The notes beneath the pieces were generated by a model. That model searched no databases, was not told the origin of the DNA, and was given only the letters and a program-made list of their open reading frames with translations. DNA of 64,000 bases from assembly GCA_030248215.1 (NCBI GenBank), contig JASANG010003829.1:62001-126000 (forward strand), in the 5' to 3' direction. The stretch's first letter is position 1. Every line of letters begins with the position of its first letter. A program made the translations under genes and the position numbers. The DNA is from Enoplolaimus lenunculus (Eukaryota > Nematoda > Enoplea > Enoplida > Thoracostomopsidae). Positions 11,139 through 22,506 of this stretch are shown piece by piece.

Positions 11139-11300
11139 GGGCTCATGTATGGATCAGGGAACGACTGTTTTACGTGGTACAACAGTAGAATAAGCAAAGG
11201 TTTAGACCACGTTTTGCTTAGTTTAGGCATAGGCTTATGCTTTTCTTTACGCTAAAGCTTAGACTTAGGAATAAGCTGATACTACTGCTACGGCCCTGAT
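11139..11300 (-). mobile_element. MITE-T copy (reverse)
   Basis: Read on the minus strand it shows the family order: a left end ATCAGGGCCGTAGCAGTAGT, the CCTAAG-type array (here TTAGGC-like TTAGGCATAGGC on the plus strand), and the right end GTTCCCTGATCCATACATG. Confidence 0.75.
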
Positions 11301-11417
11301 ATTTAAATTAGCTTGATGCAGGCTCCTGCAAACAACTATGTTCCGGACCATGTTTAGAATACTCCATGGAAACCTATTGGAATAATTTTTGACGAGATGC
11401 GGGCTATAATCTTGGCT

Positions 11418-11635
11418 CATATTTTCAAATGCGTATAGCACCTATCATCAGTTAGCAATAGGTTTTCAAACTGACGAACACATCTAACTGCAGATTTCAA
11501 AATTTGTGCAGATGTAGGGCAAATTAAAAGCGAACAGTGCGCTGAATTTCGACCCTCACTATCTGCTGGTTTCAAAGTTACCGGAAATATCATCAACTGG
11601 TGATAGGTGCTACAGACATTTGAGAATACGGGCTC
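11418..11635. mobile_element. Small inverted-repeat element, second copy of the one at position 1
   Basis: The left end TCATATTTTCAAATGCGTAT, then AGCACCTATCATCAGTT, is the reverse complement (with a few changes) of the right end AACTGGTGATAGGTGCTACA, then GACATTTGAGAATACG. The inverted repeats are about 36 bases each. Nothing coding lies between them. Confidence 0.65.
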
Positions 11636-12682
11636 TGGGCTCAGAGTGAAGTCCTAAAATTAGTCAAAGAGCTAGGCGCAACCTTATAGATTTAAACTTA
11701 ATGATGATCCAGTGTGTGGTGGAACAAGCTTTATTAACTGAATGCTTTAAAGTTACGCATACATTGTTAGGGTTTCTTAACTAATATATTGTATAATTAC
11801 GATGGCAGGTACTATAACTGAAACAGCCAGGCTTGGTATGTTCTACTTTACTGTATATTTATGAGCGCAAAATAATCGGGATAATAAGCATGGAATGCGC
11901 ATTGAAAGGCAGGCTGCAATCATTTGTGACCCCATAACAACCTTGCTTGCTACAAAGAAACCAGTATTTGATGAATGGGCAAACACAATGTTTAAAATGT
12001 TTAATGGGTCATCCACGTTATGTTTACATTAATGTAAAAAATTGTGCGTCCGTTTCGGGGCCCCACCCCTTCTAATAGCAACTTTGTTTTCGCGATATCC
12101 GAAGTGTCCTCAGACCATTTGAGTACCATGCAGACAAACAAAACTCCCATAAAAGGCATTTTGATTTGTCACAAAACACTCTGTATAGTGTTGGTTTTTG
12201 TATAGTTTTTTTACATCCGCGTAGCCATTATAACGTGGATGATCCATATCGAGATTTGAAAAGATATAGCTGCACTGTACACTAGAATAGCGGTAATAGG
12301 TTGCAAACGGAAACTATAGCAAACGGAAACGAAATCGGAACTTATTTTAAATCGGAATTCTAACCGAATTCAGAATTGCGTTTACACTCTGCCAGACATA
12401 TAGCAAAAAATACATTCGCTTTCAGGGTTTTAATGCGTTTGAAGTCATTTGAAACTAATGCGAGGCCCAAAAATTTTTTAGGCCGCAGTGATATAAAATG
12501 CAGGAAACACGAAAATAGACGTAAACTTTAAGAGAATCACTGGCTTAACTTAGATTTTGTTAATAGTCATCATAGATGGTACACTGCATGTTACCGAATA
12601 CTTTAAATTGTTAAAGGTCAATATTGGACGAATTAATTAGTTATCAATATTAATTTGTGACGCGAGTTTAATTCTATTTCAG

Positions 12683-15600
12683 ACCAAATCAAAGAACAAA
12701 TAGGTAAACGTTATGGAGAACTGATCAATGGTTATCAGAAAGGCAGTTGGAAAGTGACCAGCGAAGTTTACGGACCAAATTGTGTCATTATGAGCCCTGG
12801 CCAACCGACTATAAAAGGCCGTGATAGTAAGCACTAGCGGATCCAGAGGAAGGGGAGAATATTGTTTCGTGATAAAATGGTAAGGTCCCTATCTTACAGT
12901 TTTTCTTCTCAGAAAATGAGGCAATCTATAGCGCAGAAGCTTCCCGTGTTCCAAGGTGGAAAATTTTTGATCAGAAGTGCAGCGCAGCCACTCCTGTATG
13001 ACGACTGGGAATTTCGCTGGGTTGGTAGGAAAAATCACAATCATATTTTGGTTGGGACAACTTGAAAATAGGAAAATTCAGACGCCTGAATATTCGCTAG
13101 TTCAGTTTAGGTGAGGTTCGGAAACCAGGAAAAGTCGAAAAGTTAGGTTTTCTCTAGGTCTGGTAGGGTAGGAATGGTTTGGTTGGTTTGTCTAAAAAAT
13201 TGGGATGTGTGGTCTGGTTGGGAAAACGGGAAATGTGGAAAAGTGGAAATTCAAGCCTAGGTATATGTTTCATTTTGGTTGGTAGGCAAAGTTAGAGGCG
13301 TATGCGAGGTTCAAAAACACGAAAGGTGGAAAATTTGAACGCTTGTTTTGGTATGGTTAGGCAGGGAAAATCTAAAGCGTAGGTTTTGTTTCGAAAACGG
13401 GAAAAGTGGAAAAATTAAAACGTATAGGTTTTCGTTTGTTAGGCAGGGGGAAAATCTGAAGCGTAGGTTTTGTTTCGAAAACGGGAAAAGTGGAAAAATT
13501 AAAACGTATAGGTTTTCTGTGGTTAGGTAGGAAAAATCTAAAGCGTACGTTTTGTTTGGAAAACGGGAAAAATGAAAAATTTAAACACCTAGATTTTTCA
13601 GGCAAATACGCTTGTAAGTGCTCCCACAAAGCCAGCGGAATCCGTAGCCGTGATGACTACGATTCAGACTTTCTCTCAAACCATGAAACTTTAGGCATTT
13701 GAATTTTTCACTTTTCCGTTTTCCAAAACCGTTTAGTGCTGCGGGCCTGCTTAGTATCCCTTCCACTCTCGAGAGTTTTCACAATTGTGACGTGGGTGGG
13801 GGAATATTATTAGAATTGTGCCTAATGGCGACCTTGGTCCAAATTAGACGATCAATTTATGAGTAGCTTATGTTGTTTGCCATTTTAAAATTTTATTATT
13901 TACAGCTGGGTTTTACGCCTCATTTCTGGTTTTGGGTAAAATTTTTCGGGATATATATTGTATTCCCGGCCCTCGCTAAATTACTTACGTGTTTGTACTT
14001 GTTGTACCACCGTAACAGCGATCAATCGGAACCAAACTCTCACCAAAAAAACCGAAGCGAAGTAAGAATCATAAAATAATAATTGTGTTTCTGTCCCGTC
14101 TTAATCCACTCAAAAATGCCAGTCGATCTCGTTCAAAAATCACATTCGCAGCAACCACAACCGCCCAGAATACCGGCGAACTGAAGGCATGCAAAAATGC
14201 ATAATTTTATTTCAAAATTATAGAATAACATAGCCACAACAAAACCCTCAAAGTCTCAACCAAATCTACAAGCCCGAATTTTTCGAATTTTTCTGATTCC
14301 TCCCTTGTTGTGTGCGCATATTACATTTCCTTCCCCTTTTGGGAGACAGACCATATACGGTCAACAATAACACACCTTTGTATCAAAACTCAGCTTAAGC
14401 TAACTTCAAGTCAATACAATACTAGTATGCCATTACCTGAACATCTAACCGTTGGCAGCCAGTAAGTTGGTAAAGTAAGTTGGTAAGTACACTGGATTTG
14501 GACGGATAATAGTGATTGGTTCGTCTACTGCTCACTGCGTGATCCTCCGGCAACCTGACTTGCAAGCTGCCCGATGGCTTGGCTCATGCAATGAAGCGCA
14601 TCTTCAAGCCTCATAAACCGTTCGTGCTGATGCTTAATCACCGCTTCCAGTACCTCAATTGTCTGGGTTGTCTGTTCTGTTTGCTTATCAAGTCTGCTGT
14701 CAATAGCTTCACGGGCAACACATAGTTCGGATCTCATCTGCTCCTCGAGTCGCACTACCTGCCCCCGAGTTCGTGCAAGTAGTTTGTTGGTGCGCTCGCA
14801 ACAGGTTGGTGTTATTTCCCTAACCAGTTCACCGTCAGTGCCAGTTGCTTTGTCCGCGTGTCCGACATCACGAACAGGTTCGTCTAATAAACTGTCAACC
14901 AACTCTACAGCCGGTTCGGGTATAGACATCGATGCAGTTCTGCTAGTGGTTGGTGTCCGACGGTAGCATCGCTCGCCACGATTTTCTGTTATGTTCGCCA
15001 TAAATAACTGCCATGGGTTAAGGTTCGTTTGTGGCATGTCCCGATAGTTCGTCAGTATTTCGATTATGTTCGCGCGTGGTGTCACGGTTAAGAAATGTAT
15101 CATTTCCGTTAGTTTGTTGTCCTGTTCCGTCGGGGAATAGTCCAACGGAACGAACAAGAAGTGCAAGATTTTCTTTGCTATTTGCGGTCTGTAAGAAGTT
15201 CGTAACTCAGTGTCACTGAGTTGTCGGAGTCTGGTAGCGAGTTGTATAAAAAACAGTTTTTGTATGATTATAATGTCCGGTCGTTGGAAACTCCGCCGCA
15301 CACTACAGTCGCTGCCGAATCTGTAAAAATCCTCGTATGTTATTGTAGGGTCCAAGTGTCGTCGGTAGCGTTTCCGTAAGTCAGTTGGTAAAAGTTCCGG
15401 TTGCATCCGAATCTCCGTTCGGGACATCGTGATTGCAATCTGAAAAGAAAACTTTACGGGGTGCAATTAATTGCAAGATCTCAAATTGTATCCCGTTCCC
15501 GCAGAACTATGCTGCTGTGGTTTACGTACCCGTGTGCTTAACCTTAACTTTTGCAATTGTTCGTTTACCTTATTCAGAGGTTGTAAGCGATCATCTACTA

Positions 15601-18600
15601 TCCGTTCCTGCTTGCTAGCTAACTTATACGGACTCGGAACGTAAGGTCCTATGAATTCCTTACAATGTCTGATTAAGGCCGTTGAGGAGCTCAATTCCAA
15701 AATACGGTAAGGCCCAGGCCAAGGATGGTCAAATTTGGCAGTAACACCCTTTCTCCGCCTAATTCTATGCAATAATACCCTCTCACCAACCATAAACTTA
15801 TGTGGTTTGCTTTTTTTATCATAATATCGCTTTTGTCTAGCCTGCGCGCTGCTGATGCATTGTGCCGCAGTATTCCATGCTAACTTGAGTTTCTGAAATA
15901 TTTGTTGAGGATAGTGGTTAGGGTCCAGGGGTTGTTCAGAATATGTTAATAATGCAGTGTCCGATGGCAAATATGGGTCTCGGCCGAAAAGTAAAAAAAA
16001 AAGGTGATTCTTTGGCAGATTCATGTATGCTAGTTCTATAGGCAAATAGAACAAAAGGTAAGTATTGGTCCCAGTCGGTTTGAGTCTGGTTCGTATACAT
16101 TGAAATCATGTTTGCTAAAGTATGATTGAATTTTTCAACTAATCCATCACATTTAGGATTAAATGGAGTGGTGTTTAGCTTGCGTGTGTTTAAAATTTTA
16201 CATACCTCGATGACTAAGTCACTTAAGAAGTTGGTTCCACGGTCGGTTAGTAATGCTCGCGGTGATCCATGCACACACATAAACTTTTCAACTAGTATCT
16301 TAGCAATAGTAAGTGCGGTAATGTCAGCTGTGGCATAGGCTTCCACCCACTTTTTAAGATACTCACTGATAACAACAATATATTTGCTACCAGTTGCTGA
16401 AGTGGGCAAGGGTCCTAAACAATTGATAGCAATACGGTCAAATGGTTTGGTAACCGGAATGGGTTCTAGAGGAACTCGGTTCGAATTAACTGAACCTTTC
16501 TTGGTTTGGCACGAGGTACACGATTTTACATAAGAGAAAATATCCCCTGTCATGTTTGACCAGAAATAATAGGTCCTAATCTTTGCAAGAGTTTTCTTAA
16601 ACCCAAGATGTCCTCCAAAGACGTCATCATGGCGTATTTTTAATAGTTCTTGCCGCAGCGACTGCGGTATAACAAGTAAGTCTCTCCCCCTGTAGTGCAT
16701 GTGCAACATTCCGTTTTTAACTAAGGAATATTTTGTACACTTTGTATCTGGTGGACAATCTGTCAACCTTTTGATTAGTGCCTGTATTTCCTCATCCCCT
16801 TGTTTAAGTCGCCAAATTTTTCGGTCATTTTGATGTGTAACCTGATTTAGTTGCTGCTGCATTAAGTTTGTATTGTTTTGGTTTCTACGCATCGGCGAGG
16901 GACTACCGTATCTTGAGGTACGCGCTGTTTGCGTTGACCGCTTTTGGTTATCTCTACCGTTATGGTATGGTGATGGTGCCCTGAAGGATCGGCTAGGACT
17001 GGAACCTGGTCTGTCAGGGGTGGCTGATCGAAAAGTATTCGAGTAGGACTTACGGTTACAGGAATAACTATGATGCGCGCCATTGCAATGTTCACACCGT
17101 ATGTTACCCGAGTTAGTTGAACGACCTAAATAACCTGGAGAATTTGGCCTCACAAAATTTGGTCTTCGGTTATTTTGGGTTCGGAAAAATCCATCCAATC
17201 TCCTATGTAAACGCTATATCTCTACACTCAAGGATTTATATTTGTCCTCTTGTTCCTTAGCCACAGCCACGGTACCCGTTTCTACAAAGGAAACACGTCG
17301 GTCGGCTTTATTAGTTAATTGCTGAATCATGGTTTGCTGTGTTTCAATTAATCCCTTTAAGGCTGCTTTGATGGCTGCGGATTCACTACTATCTGCATGG
17401 GTTTGACTAATTGGGTCTGTTAAAGTATTAGTTTCCAATAATCGATGCTGTGCTTCTTCTTTTTCAGCAAGCTTTATTGCATCCTCAAGGGATTTTGGTT
17501 CTCTCGATAGAACAAATTTTTTCATTCGACGATCTCGAAGACCCTCGATAAAAAAATCACATGCAAATGCATCTCGAGTCTGATCGTCTATATTAGGCCA
17601 TGCGCCACGTGCGAGTACTTTAATAGCTTGTCCATAATCCCCTACGCCTTCGGTACTTAATTGTTTACGACGCACTAGCTCATTTCTCTTCTCTTGAATT
17701 TTTCTCCCTCTGGTGCTTGTAGTAATTCTATAAGTTTGTTAGTTAGTGCCGTGTAACTACGCTTAGTGGCATCAGGTAGTCCGCGGTAACATTCTAAGGC
17801 GGTGCCTCTTAGATAAGCTGGTAGAACTTTTGTTTTCCGAGCCTCATTCCATTTATTTGCATTCGCTACAAGCTCAAAAAGTTCATACCACTGCTTAAAA
17901 TCCTCTCCAATTTTCCCATGGTATAGCGCAAGATCAGTTTGGTAGGTAACTGAAGTGCTGGAAGTAGTGTCCAAGTCAGTAATTTGCTCTTGTAATACCG
18001 CAACATTTTTATTTGTTTCAGTTGGATTGCGTAAAAGATGAGAAATTTCCTGATTTTGTCTTTCAATGGCTCTCAAAATACTGTCTGTGCGTTCTTTCCC
18101 TGTGGACACTGTTGGGTGTCCAGTGTCCTCCTTAGACATTATATCCAATTTAGACCAGGGCGCTTGAAAATTAATCGGAATTATGGAAGGTACCGGCGGG
18201 TACGGAATGGTAAAGCAAAAAAATTGGGAGCGAGGTACGCTCCGGAGATGAACGAGGTACGTTCGAAGGCTTCTGGGGGCGCCCAGAAGAGCTTCTGGAA
18301 CTAAATGGACTTAGGTCTGAAGGACGTACTCAAATATAGATAGGCAGGATAGGTCCTGTCTAGATACCTAGTTAATTTTTTTAGTAAGTGTGTTTAGTTT
18401 TCCTTAAAAGATACCTAGTTAATTTTTTAGTAAGTGTGTTTAGTTTTCCTTAAATGGCTTACAGTTTTGTCAGCTTCCAATAACTATGGGAAAGGTACCG
18501 GAATTCGTTATTTTTTATCTACAGATAGCACCGGGGTTTAAATTATCGATCCCCAGTACGACCTCCAAAATGTAACCCCGGCCCTCGCTAAATTACTTAC

Positions 18601-19512
18601 GTGTTTGTACTTGTTGTACCACCGTAACAGCGATCAATCGGAACCAAACTCTCACCAAAAAAACCGAAGCGAAGTAAGAATCATAAAATAATAATTGTGT
18701 TTCTGTCCCGTCTTAATCCACTCAAAAATGCCAGTCGATCTCGTTCAAAAATCACAGTCGCAGCAACCACAACCGCCCAGAATACCGGCGAACTGAAGGC
18801 ATGCAAAAATGCATAATTTTATTTCAAAATTATAGAATAACATAGCCACAACAAAACCCTCAAAGTCTCAACCAAATCTACAAGCCCGAATTTTTCAAAT
18901 TTTTCTGATTCCTCCCTTGTTGTGTGCGCATATTACAATATTGTTGTGACCCGATTACTCAAATATGAGGGGAGACTGATATTTATTTTACCTCTCCAGA
19001 GGGTACCCCGACCTTTTGTTTATCCAGTTACGGACTGTTATTTATTTTTAACCTACCCTCCGCCGCCCCTAGTTACTGATATAGCATCCGGTATTGCAAC
19101 AATCTATTGAATTAACTGTTTATTTGTCTTGTATCAAAAACTTGAGCGATAATGCAAGGTTATACTAATAGTAATATCCTTTCAAAACGTAAGTATGCGT
19201 TAAAGTTTCAGTATCAACTTTATTTGGTCCTGGAGTCATTTATGCACTACAATTATTGATAATATAAATTTATGGACTCTAATTAGGGTTTACAGGCTCT
19301 CCGCTTACGGACTCTTATTTAGAATACGGGCTGCTATTGATTGGGACTCAAAATAGAGACTCCTCTTATTACCCTCTCTTGTACGGTTCACTACAGTACC
19401 AAAACAGTGTTTATCATCGCCGTGAGTTTTGCTAATTTTAATTTCAGATGCTGAAAAATATTGGAAAGACCTAAAAGAAAAAACAAAAGAAAAAAAAATA
19501 AAAAAATTTTGA
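12683..19512 (+). CDS. SnoaL-like/DUF4440 protein, two exons
   Basis: Exon 12683-12826 (acceptor CTATTTCAG, donor GTAAGC) encodes QIKEQIGKRYGELINGYQKG, then SEVYGPNCVIMSPGQPTIKG and RD. The pattern of an N-terminal helix followed by YxxxxVxMxPGQPxIKGRD is that of DUF4440/SnoaL-like small alpha+beta proteins, where this is the first half of the cone-shaped domain. The next acceptor in phase, at 19448 (TAATTTCAG), gives NAEKYWKDLKEKT, which is what follows GRD in the family. The reading then enters a lysine run encoded by an A-rich tract and stops at 19510. Known members are about 120 residues, so both a first exon upstream and probably later exons are not seen. The 6.6-kb intron holds a minisatellite, a Gypsy element and a MITE-S. 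Family call is from motif memory; the exon itself is well supported. Confidence 0.65.
12830..13000. other. Intron start with a repeat-like GCGGATCCAGA stretch
   Basis: AGCGGATCCAGAGGAAGGGG follows the exon donor within ten bases. Similar GGCGGATCCA strings occur at 60931, 63022 and 63279, which suggests a dispersed element end that I cannot delimit. Confidence 0.35.
13040..13720 (+). repeat. Minisatellite of about 80-85-base units
   Basis: Units of the form AGGCAGGGAAAATCTRAAGC, GTAGGTTTTGTTTCGAAAAC, GGGAAAAGTGGAAAAATTAA repeat. The units starting near 13359, 13441 and 13523 are nearly identical; those before about 13340 and after 13600 are increasingly worn. Both strands stay open for 60-85 codons because of the repetition, which I take as a by-product. 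Confidence 0.8.
13959..14325 (-). repeat. 3' LTR of the Gypsy element
   Basis: 367 bases, the partner of 18571-18937. The purine tract lies directly next to its inner edge (14326-14341). Confidence 0.93.
14525..15466 (-). CDS. Extra ORF of the Gypsy element, coiled-coil protein
   Basis: A 313-codon frame downstream of integrase, in the place where some Gypsy elements carry an envelope gene. I see no signal peptide or membrane helix, so it is not envelope-like. The N-terminal 160 residues look globular (RKRYRRHLDPTITYEDFYRF; IIIQKLFFIQLATRLRQLSD). The last 90 residues, from CERTNKLLARTRG to the end, form heptad-like repeats that predict a coiled coil. The likely start is the MSRTEIRM methionine, about 14 codons into the frame. 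No family recognised. Confidence 0.6.
   Translation of the reverse strand: MHPVKFSFQIAITMSRTEIRMQPELLPTDLRKRYRRHLDPTITYEDFYRFGSDCSVRRSFQRPDIIIIQKLFFIQLATRLRQLSDTELRTSYRPQIAKKILHFLFVPLDYSPTEQDNKLTEMIHFLTVTPRANIIEILTNYRDMPQTNLNPWQLFMANITENRGERCYRRTPTTSRTASMSIPEPAVELVDSLLDEPVRDVGHADKATGTDGELVREITPTCCERTNKLLARTRGQVVRLEEQMRSELCVAREAIDSRLDKQTEQTTQTIEVLEAVIKHQHERFMRLEDALHCMSQAIGQLASQVAGGSRSEQ
15467..16770 (-). CDS. Gypsy integrase region (fossil)
   Basis: The order is that of Ty3/Gypsy integrase: an H2C2 zinc-binding part (HDDVFGGHLGFKKTLAKIRT, then CTSCQ), the catalytic core (FDRIAINCLGPLP, LLTDRGTNF, NTTPFNPKCDGLVEKFNHTL, the D, D and E of the triad), and a C-terminal chromatin/DNA-binding part (GERVLLHRIRRRKGVTAKFD, then WPGPYRILEL). 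Part of the broken element. Confidence 0.85.
17214..18148 (-). CDS. Gypsy gag region (fossil)
   Basis: Minus-strand peptide with features of Ty3/Gypsy capsid: an N-terminal helical stretch, then KQWYELFELVANANKWNEAR and LPAYLRGTALECY, the retrotransposon gag core (W..F..A..W....K...L..YL.G.A). A second part, FFIEGLRDRRMKKFV with SLEDAIKLAEKEEA, is the usual end of the capsid. A zinc knuckle CEHCNGAHHSYSC follows at about 17090-17050. Part of the broken element; no function expected for the host. Confidence 0.8.
18571..18937 (-). repeat. 5' LTR of the Gypsy element
   Basis: 367 bases, beginning TGTAATATGCGCACACAACA in the element's sense and ending CGGGGTTACA. It matches the other LTR at all but about four positions. 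Confidence 0.93.
18941..19397 (+). mobile_element. MITE-S copy
   Basis: Left end GTTGTGACCCGATTACTC, right end ACGGTTCACTACAG. It carries the family's inner blocks CGGACTGTTATTTATTTTTAA, CTTGAGCGATAATGCAAGGT and the series of GGACTC units (GGACTCTAATTAGGGTT, CGGACTCTTATTTAGAATAC). It directly abuts the right LTR of the Gypsy element. Confidence 0.8.
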
Positions 19513-19585
19513 AAAAAAAATAAAAAAAAAGGAGAATTTATTTAAAAAAAGAGCACAAAAAATAAAAAAAAAAGCCGACGGACCT
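19466..19585 (+). repeat. A-rich low-complexity tract in an exon
   Basis: Long A runs broken by single T, G or C. The open frame of the DUF4440-like exon enters it and ends at the TGA at 19510. Just beyond it, GGACCTTTTGAAAGGCGGAA is followed by GTATGT, a good donor, so the exon may once have extended to 19598. Confidence 0.7.
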
Positions 19586-20526
19586 TTTGAAAGGCGGAAG
19601 TATGTAAATGATTTTGCCACTGTTTTTAACCTTAAATATAATTGTACTTTTTATGTTGCATTATTACCCTTATGTTCATTTCAATTTTTAGATTTAATAG
19701 AAACTATTCTGCCAGTTTTGCACAATGCGCAAAAGTAGCGAAAGCACAAAAATTTCTTTGCAAATTTTCTTTTCATAAACCAATCATGTGTATTTTCTAA
19801 GAAATTATTGTAAACAAAGTAATGCTGGAAAGTTGCCCAAAATACGTATGTGGGGCGTTCCAGATGTAATATATAGACTTTTCTGCCGCCTTACACGTAC
19901 TTTTGTAAAAATTGGGCATTCAAAATTACAGGAACTGAGCCACGAAGTATAATTTTCACTTGGTGAAATTAATATTTTGTTTCTGTTATGCAACCTTCGC
20001 AAATTCTTTATTCAGAAGCATTGTAACAAAATAGATTTGCTATTTTAAAAACATTTTAAGACTTTTGACGGATATTTCTATTAAATTTAGAACAATAAAA
20101 CTAAATCCGTATTCTTATCTCGCTCTTCTACATCCGGCCGTGTTAACTATAGGTGCCAGATCTTTACGTCTAACCTTAACCTAAGCAAGCGAATATATGT
20201 ATACCTAATTGTAAGCTTAAGCTTTCGTCTATTAAGCTTAAGCCTATACCTTCCATCCTTTAAGTTCCCAGTCGCTCTGCCTATCAGTGGTCAAGCTGCT
20301 ATGATTAAAATAAGCTATTCTGTCTATCAGTTTAGTATACCCTAAAGTTTACACCCACATCGCTAAGCATAACCGCTAAAGGCAGGTTGACATAAACTTT
20401 AGGATGCGTTACAACTTGGATAAGAAATCGGAGCATGGATTGACGTTTAAAATTTTAAATTTATAAAATTCAAATAGAATCAACCAGGTCTTACCCATAT
20501 GGTTATGTTCTTGATTTCAGATATCT

Positions 20527-20750
20527 CAAACTTTGGCGCAAATGGGAAGGTGTATGGGGCATATATTTCTACATGTTCAATCGAACTGGACTCAAGGATG
20601 AATAAGTTATAGCTGAAGTTTTAGTTTTCATGATTGCAAATTTATACAACAGTTGGCAAAGGGAAGGTTTATGGGGCATATATTTCTCACATGTTCAATC
20701 GAACTGGACTCAAGGATGAATAAGTTATAGCTGAAGTTTTAGTCCTCATG
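20527..20750. repeat. Tandem duplication of about 114 bases
   Basis: GGGCATATATTTCT, CATGTTCAATCGAACTGGAC and TATAGCTGAAGTTTTAGT occur twice in the same order, from about 20555 and from about 20669, with a few differences. Non-coding as far as I can see. Confidence 0.85.
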
Positions 20751-20883
20751 ACAAATAAAAAAGAACCATTCTATCATGGCTCTTAAAGCTGCCTTTACAC
20801 TTGCAATTTTGTATCTGTTGTTTATTTACATGTTTATTTCAAAATAGCATCGAAAGAGGCGTAAGCAAGGTATATACTGTGAC

Positions 20884-21056
20884 GGGCCAATGTTACTTTG
20901 AGGGGCGTAACAGTAGATTAAGCGTATTCCTAAGCCTGAGCGTTGCAAAAATGGCTCCTAAGCCTAAGCTAAAGCAAAAAAATGTAATCTAGAATCTAAA
21001 CATAATCTTTTATAGACCCACCAGAAACCTGGACGCCCCTTAAAGTACCGTGGACC
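20884..21056 (+). mobile_element. MITE-T copy, sub-family C
   Basis: Left end GGGCCAATGTTACTTTGAGG, CCTAAGCCTGAGC array, right end CGCCCCTTAAAGTACCGTGG. Flanks CTGTGACG and CTGTGATG agree at 7 of 8 positions (target duplication). This sub-family has TGTTACTTTAAGGGGCG in place of TGTATAGAACAGGGCCG. Confidence 0.85.
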
Positions 21057-21650
21057 CTGTGATGTATCCCGTATCGAAATTTCAGGAGAAACCAGAAAAA
21101 TCCTTTTGCAGGCCTTTGAACAACCTGTTGAATTCCGAATGACAAGAAATTTTATCCTTACTACGCTCGCTCACAAAAAACAGTTGCGTTTCATTAGATC
21201 CTTAAATAAAACAGCAGTGACTGCGCCTCTGATCATCAACGCTGTAGCACCAGTAGAATTGAGCCGTTAGTCTAAGTGACCTGGCATGGCAAGGCTGAGC
21301 CTCACCCAGGTATAAACCCTGCTAATAATGACGAATTGAAGAATTAAACTAAACTAGTAAACGTAGTTGCGCATTACACAACGTTTTAAATCCATTCTTG
21401 CTTATCACTCGTCCTGTCGTGTTAAGGCTTTACGTTTGCTATAATGAGTTCAACGCAATTCCAATTTTTGGTTGACAAATACACCCAAGAACATAAACAC
21501 TACTTAAGCATTCTTGTTTTAGAACAGAATTTTCTTGTTCATATTTATTGTGGCTCAGTGACTTGACTGCGTAAACCACTTAGAAAATTTGACAGTTCTG
21601 AAAAGCATATAAAGACCTGAAGCGCAAAGAGATACATAGTTCAAACTTTC

Positions 21651-21857
21651 GTCCATGTAAAGATCAGGGGCGGAACGTTTTTCTGTGTGACTAGAATAGA
21701 GTAAACTGAAGCTTTAGACTAACTTTTGCTTGGCTTAGGCTTAGGCTTAGACATAGTCTTAGGAATGAACTCATTTTTACGCTTATGCTTACGTTCAGGC
21801 TATAGGCTTAGGAATATGCTTATAATACTGTTCCGCCCGTGTTCTGTACGTTGGCCC
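21651..21857 (-). mobile_element. MITE-T copy, sub-family B
   Basis: On the plus strand it runs from GTCCATGTAAAGATCAGGGG through GGCTTAGGCTTAGGCTTAG to CTGTTCCGCCCGTGTTCTGT and TTGGCCC. The TTAGGC array is clear. Confidence 0.85.
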
Positions 21858-22155
21858 AAAACTTTAACACGAATATAAAACGTTGGCTTGTCGGATGCCA
21901 TATTTGAATAAAACGCGTAGTATCCAGTGCTGAAAAAACCCAATATGGTGACCAATGAAATAGGAATAGTAGTAAATAAACGAAACTAAATTCTTGGTAA
22001 GTCAAATTTCGCCGTACCATTTTTAAGAATTTAAATATTTTCTTACTTCAAATTGTTCGACATTGTGGATATTAGCGGAGTACTATGTTACTGTTTACAT
22101 ATTGAAGCTTGTTTATTAATACCGAACACGGAACGGACGTGGTGAAAGAACCTAC

Positions 22156-22506
22156 CTACTCCCTAAAAACTCAAACTTAAATTATAGCTTAACTAAACTT
22201 GAATATTAGGTTAAGTAAAACTTAAATGGCTGGACGGACTAACTAGACTACAATTTTAAGTTTTACTTAAACTAACGTGTTTTTAAGTTTAACACGAGTT
22301 TAAGTAAACTTATTTTTAGTTTAAGTAACAAGTGCAGCCGTATCTAAGAGTTTATTAAATTTAGCTTAAACTGAAAATATGTAAAATTTTAAATAAGTTT
22401 AAGCGTAAACCTGACTGTTAGTTTAGTTAATCTAGAAAGTTAGTTTAATACTGGTGGATTAGCTTAAGCTTAAATCAAGTTAGTTTAAGCTTTTAGAGAG
22501 TACTAA
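22156..22506. mobile_element. Inverted-repeat element rich in AGTTTAAG
   Basis: Left TACTCCCTAAAAACTCAAAC and right (reverse) TAGTACTCTCTAAAAGCTTA form an imperfect inverted repeat. The interior is a dense mesh of AGTTTAAG and CTTAAACT in both directions. Single copy in this window. Confidence 0.5.

Larger units (their letters stand above)
13959..18937 (-). mobile_element. Ty3/Gypsy LTR retrotransposon (broken fossil)
   Basis: Two LTRs of 367 bases bound the element, with ATAT on both outer flanks (13955-13958 and 18938-18941). Coding sense is minus. Just inside the 5' LTR (left of 18571) lies a primer-binding site, TGGAGGTCGTACTGGGGAT, that could pair with a tRNA 3' end; just inside the 3' LTR is a purine tract AAAAGGGGAAGGAAA. 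Parts seen, in order: gag with a zinc knuckle, integrase, and an extra downstream ORF. The LTRs differ at about four positions, so it is young. It is broken, with a few breaks, and I judge it non-autonomous. Confidence 0.92.

Noticed and set aside
13348-13766. Several overlapping ORFs on both strands
   Set aside because: By-products of the 80-base minisatellite; no protein features.
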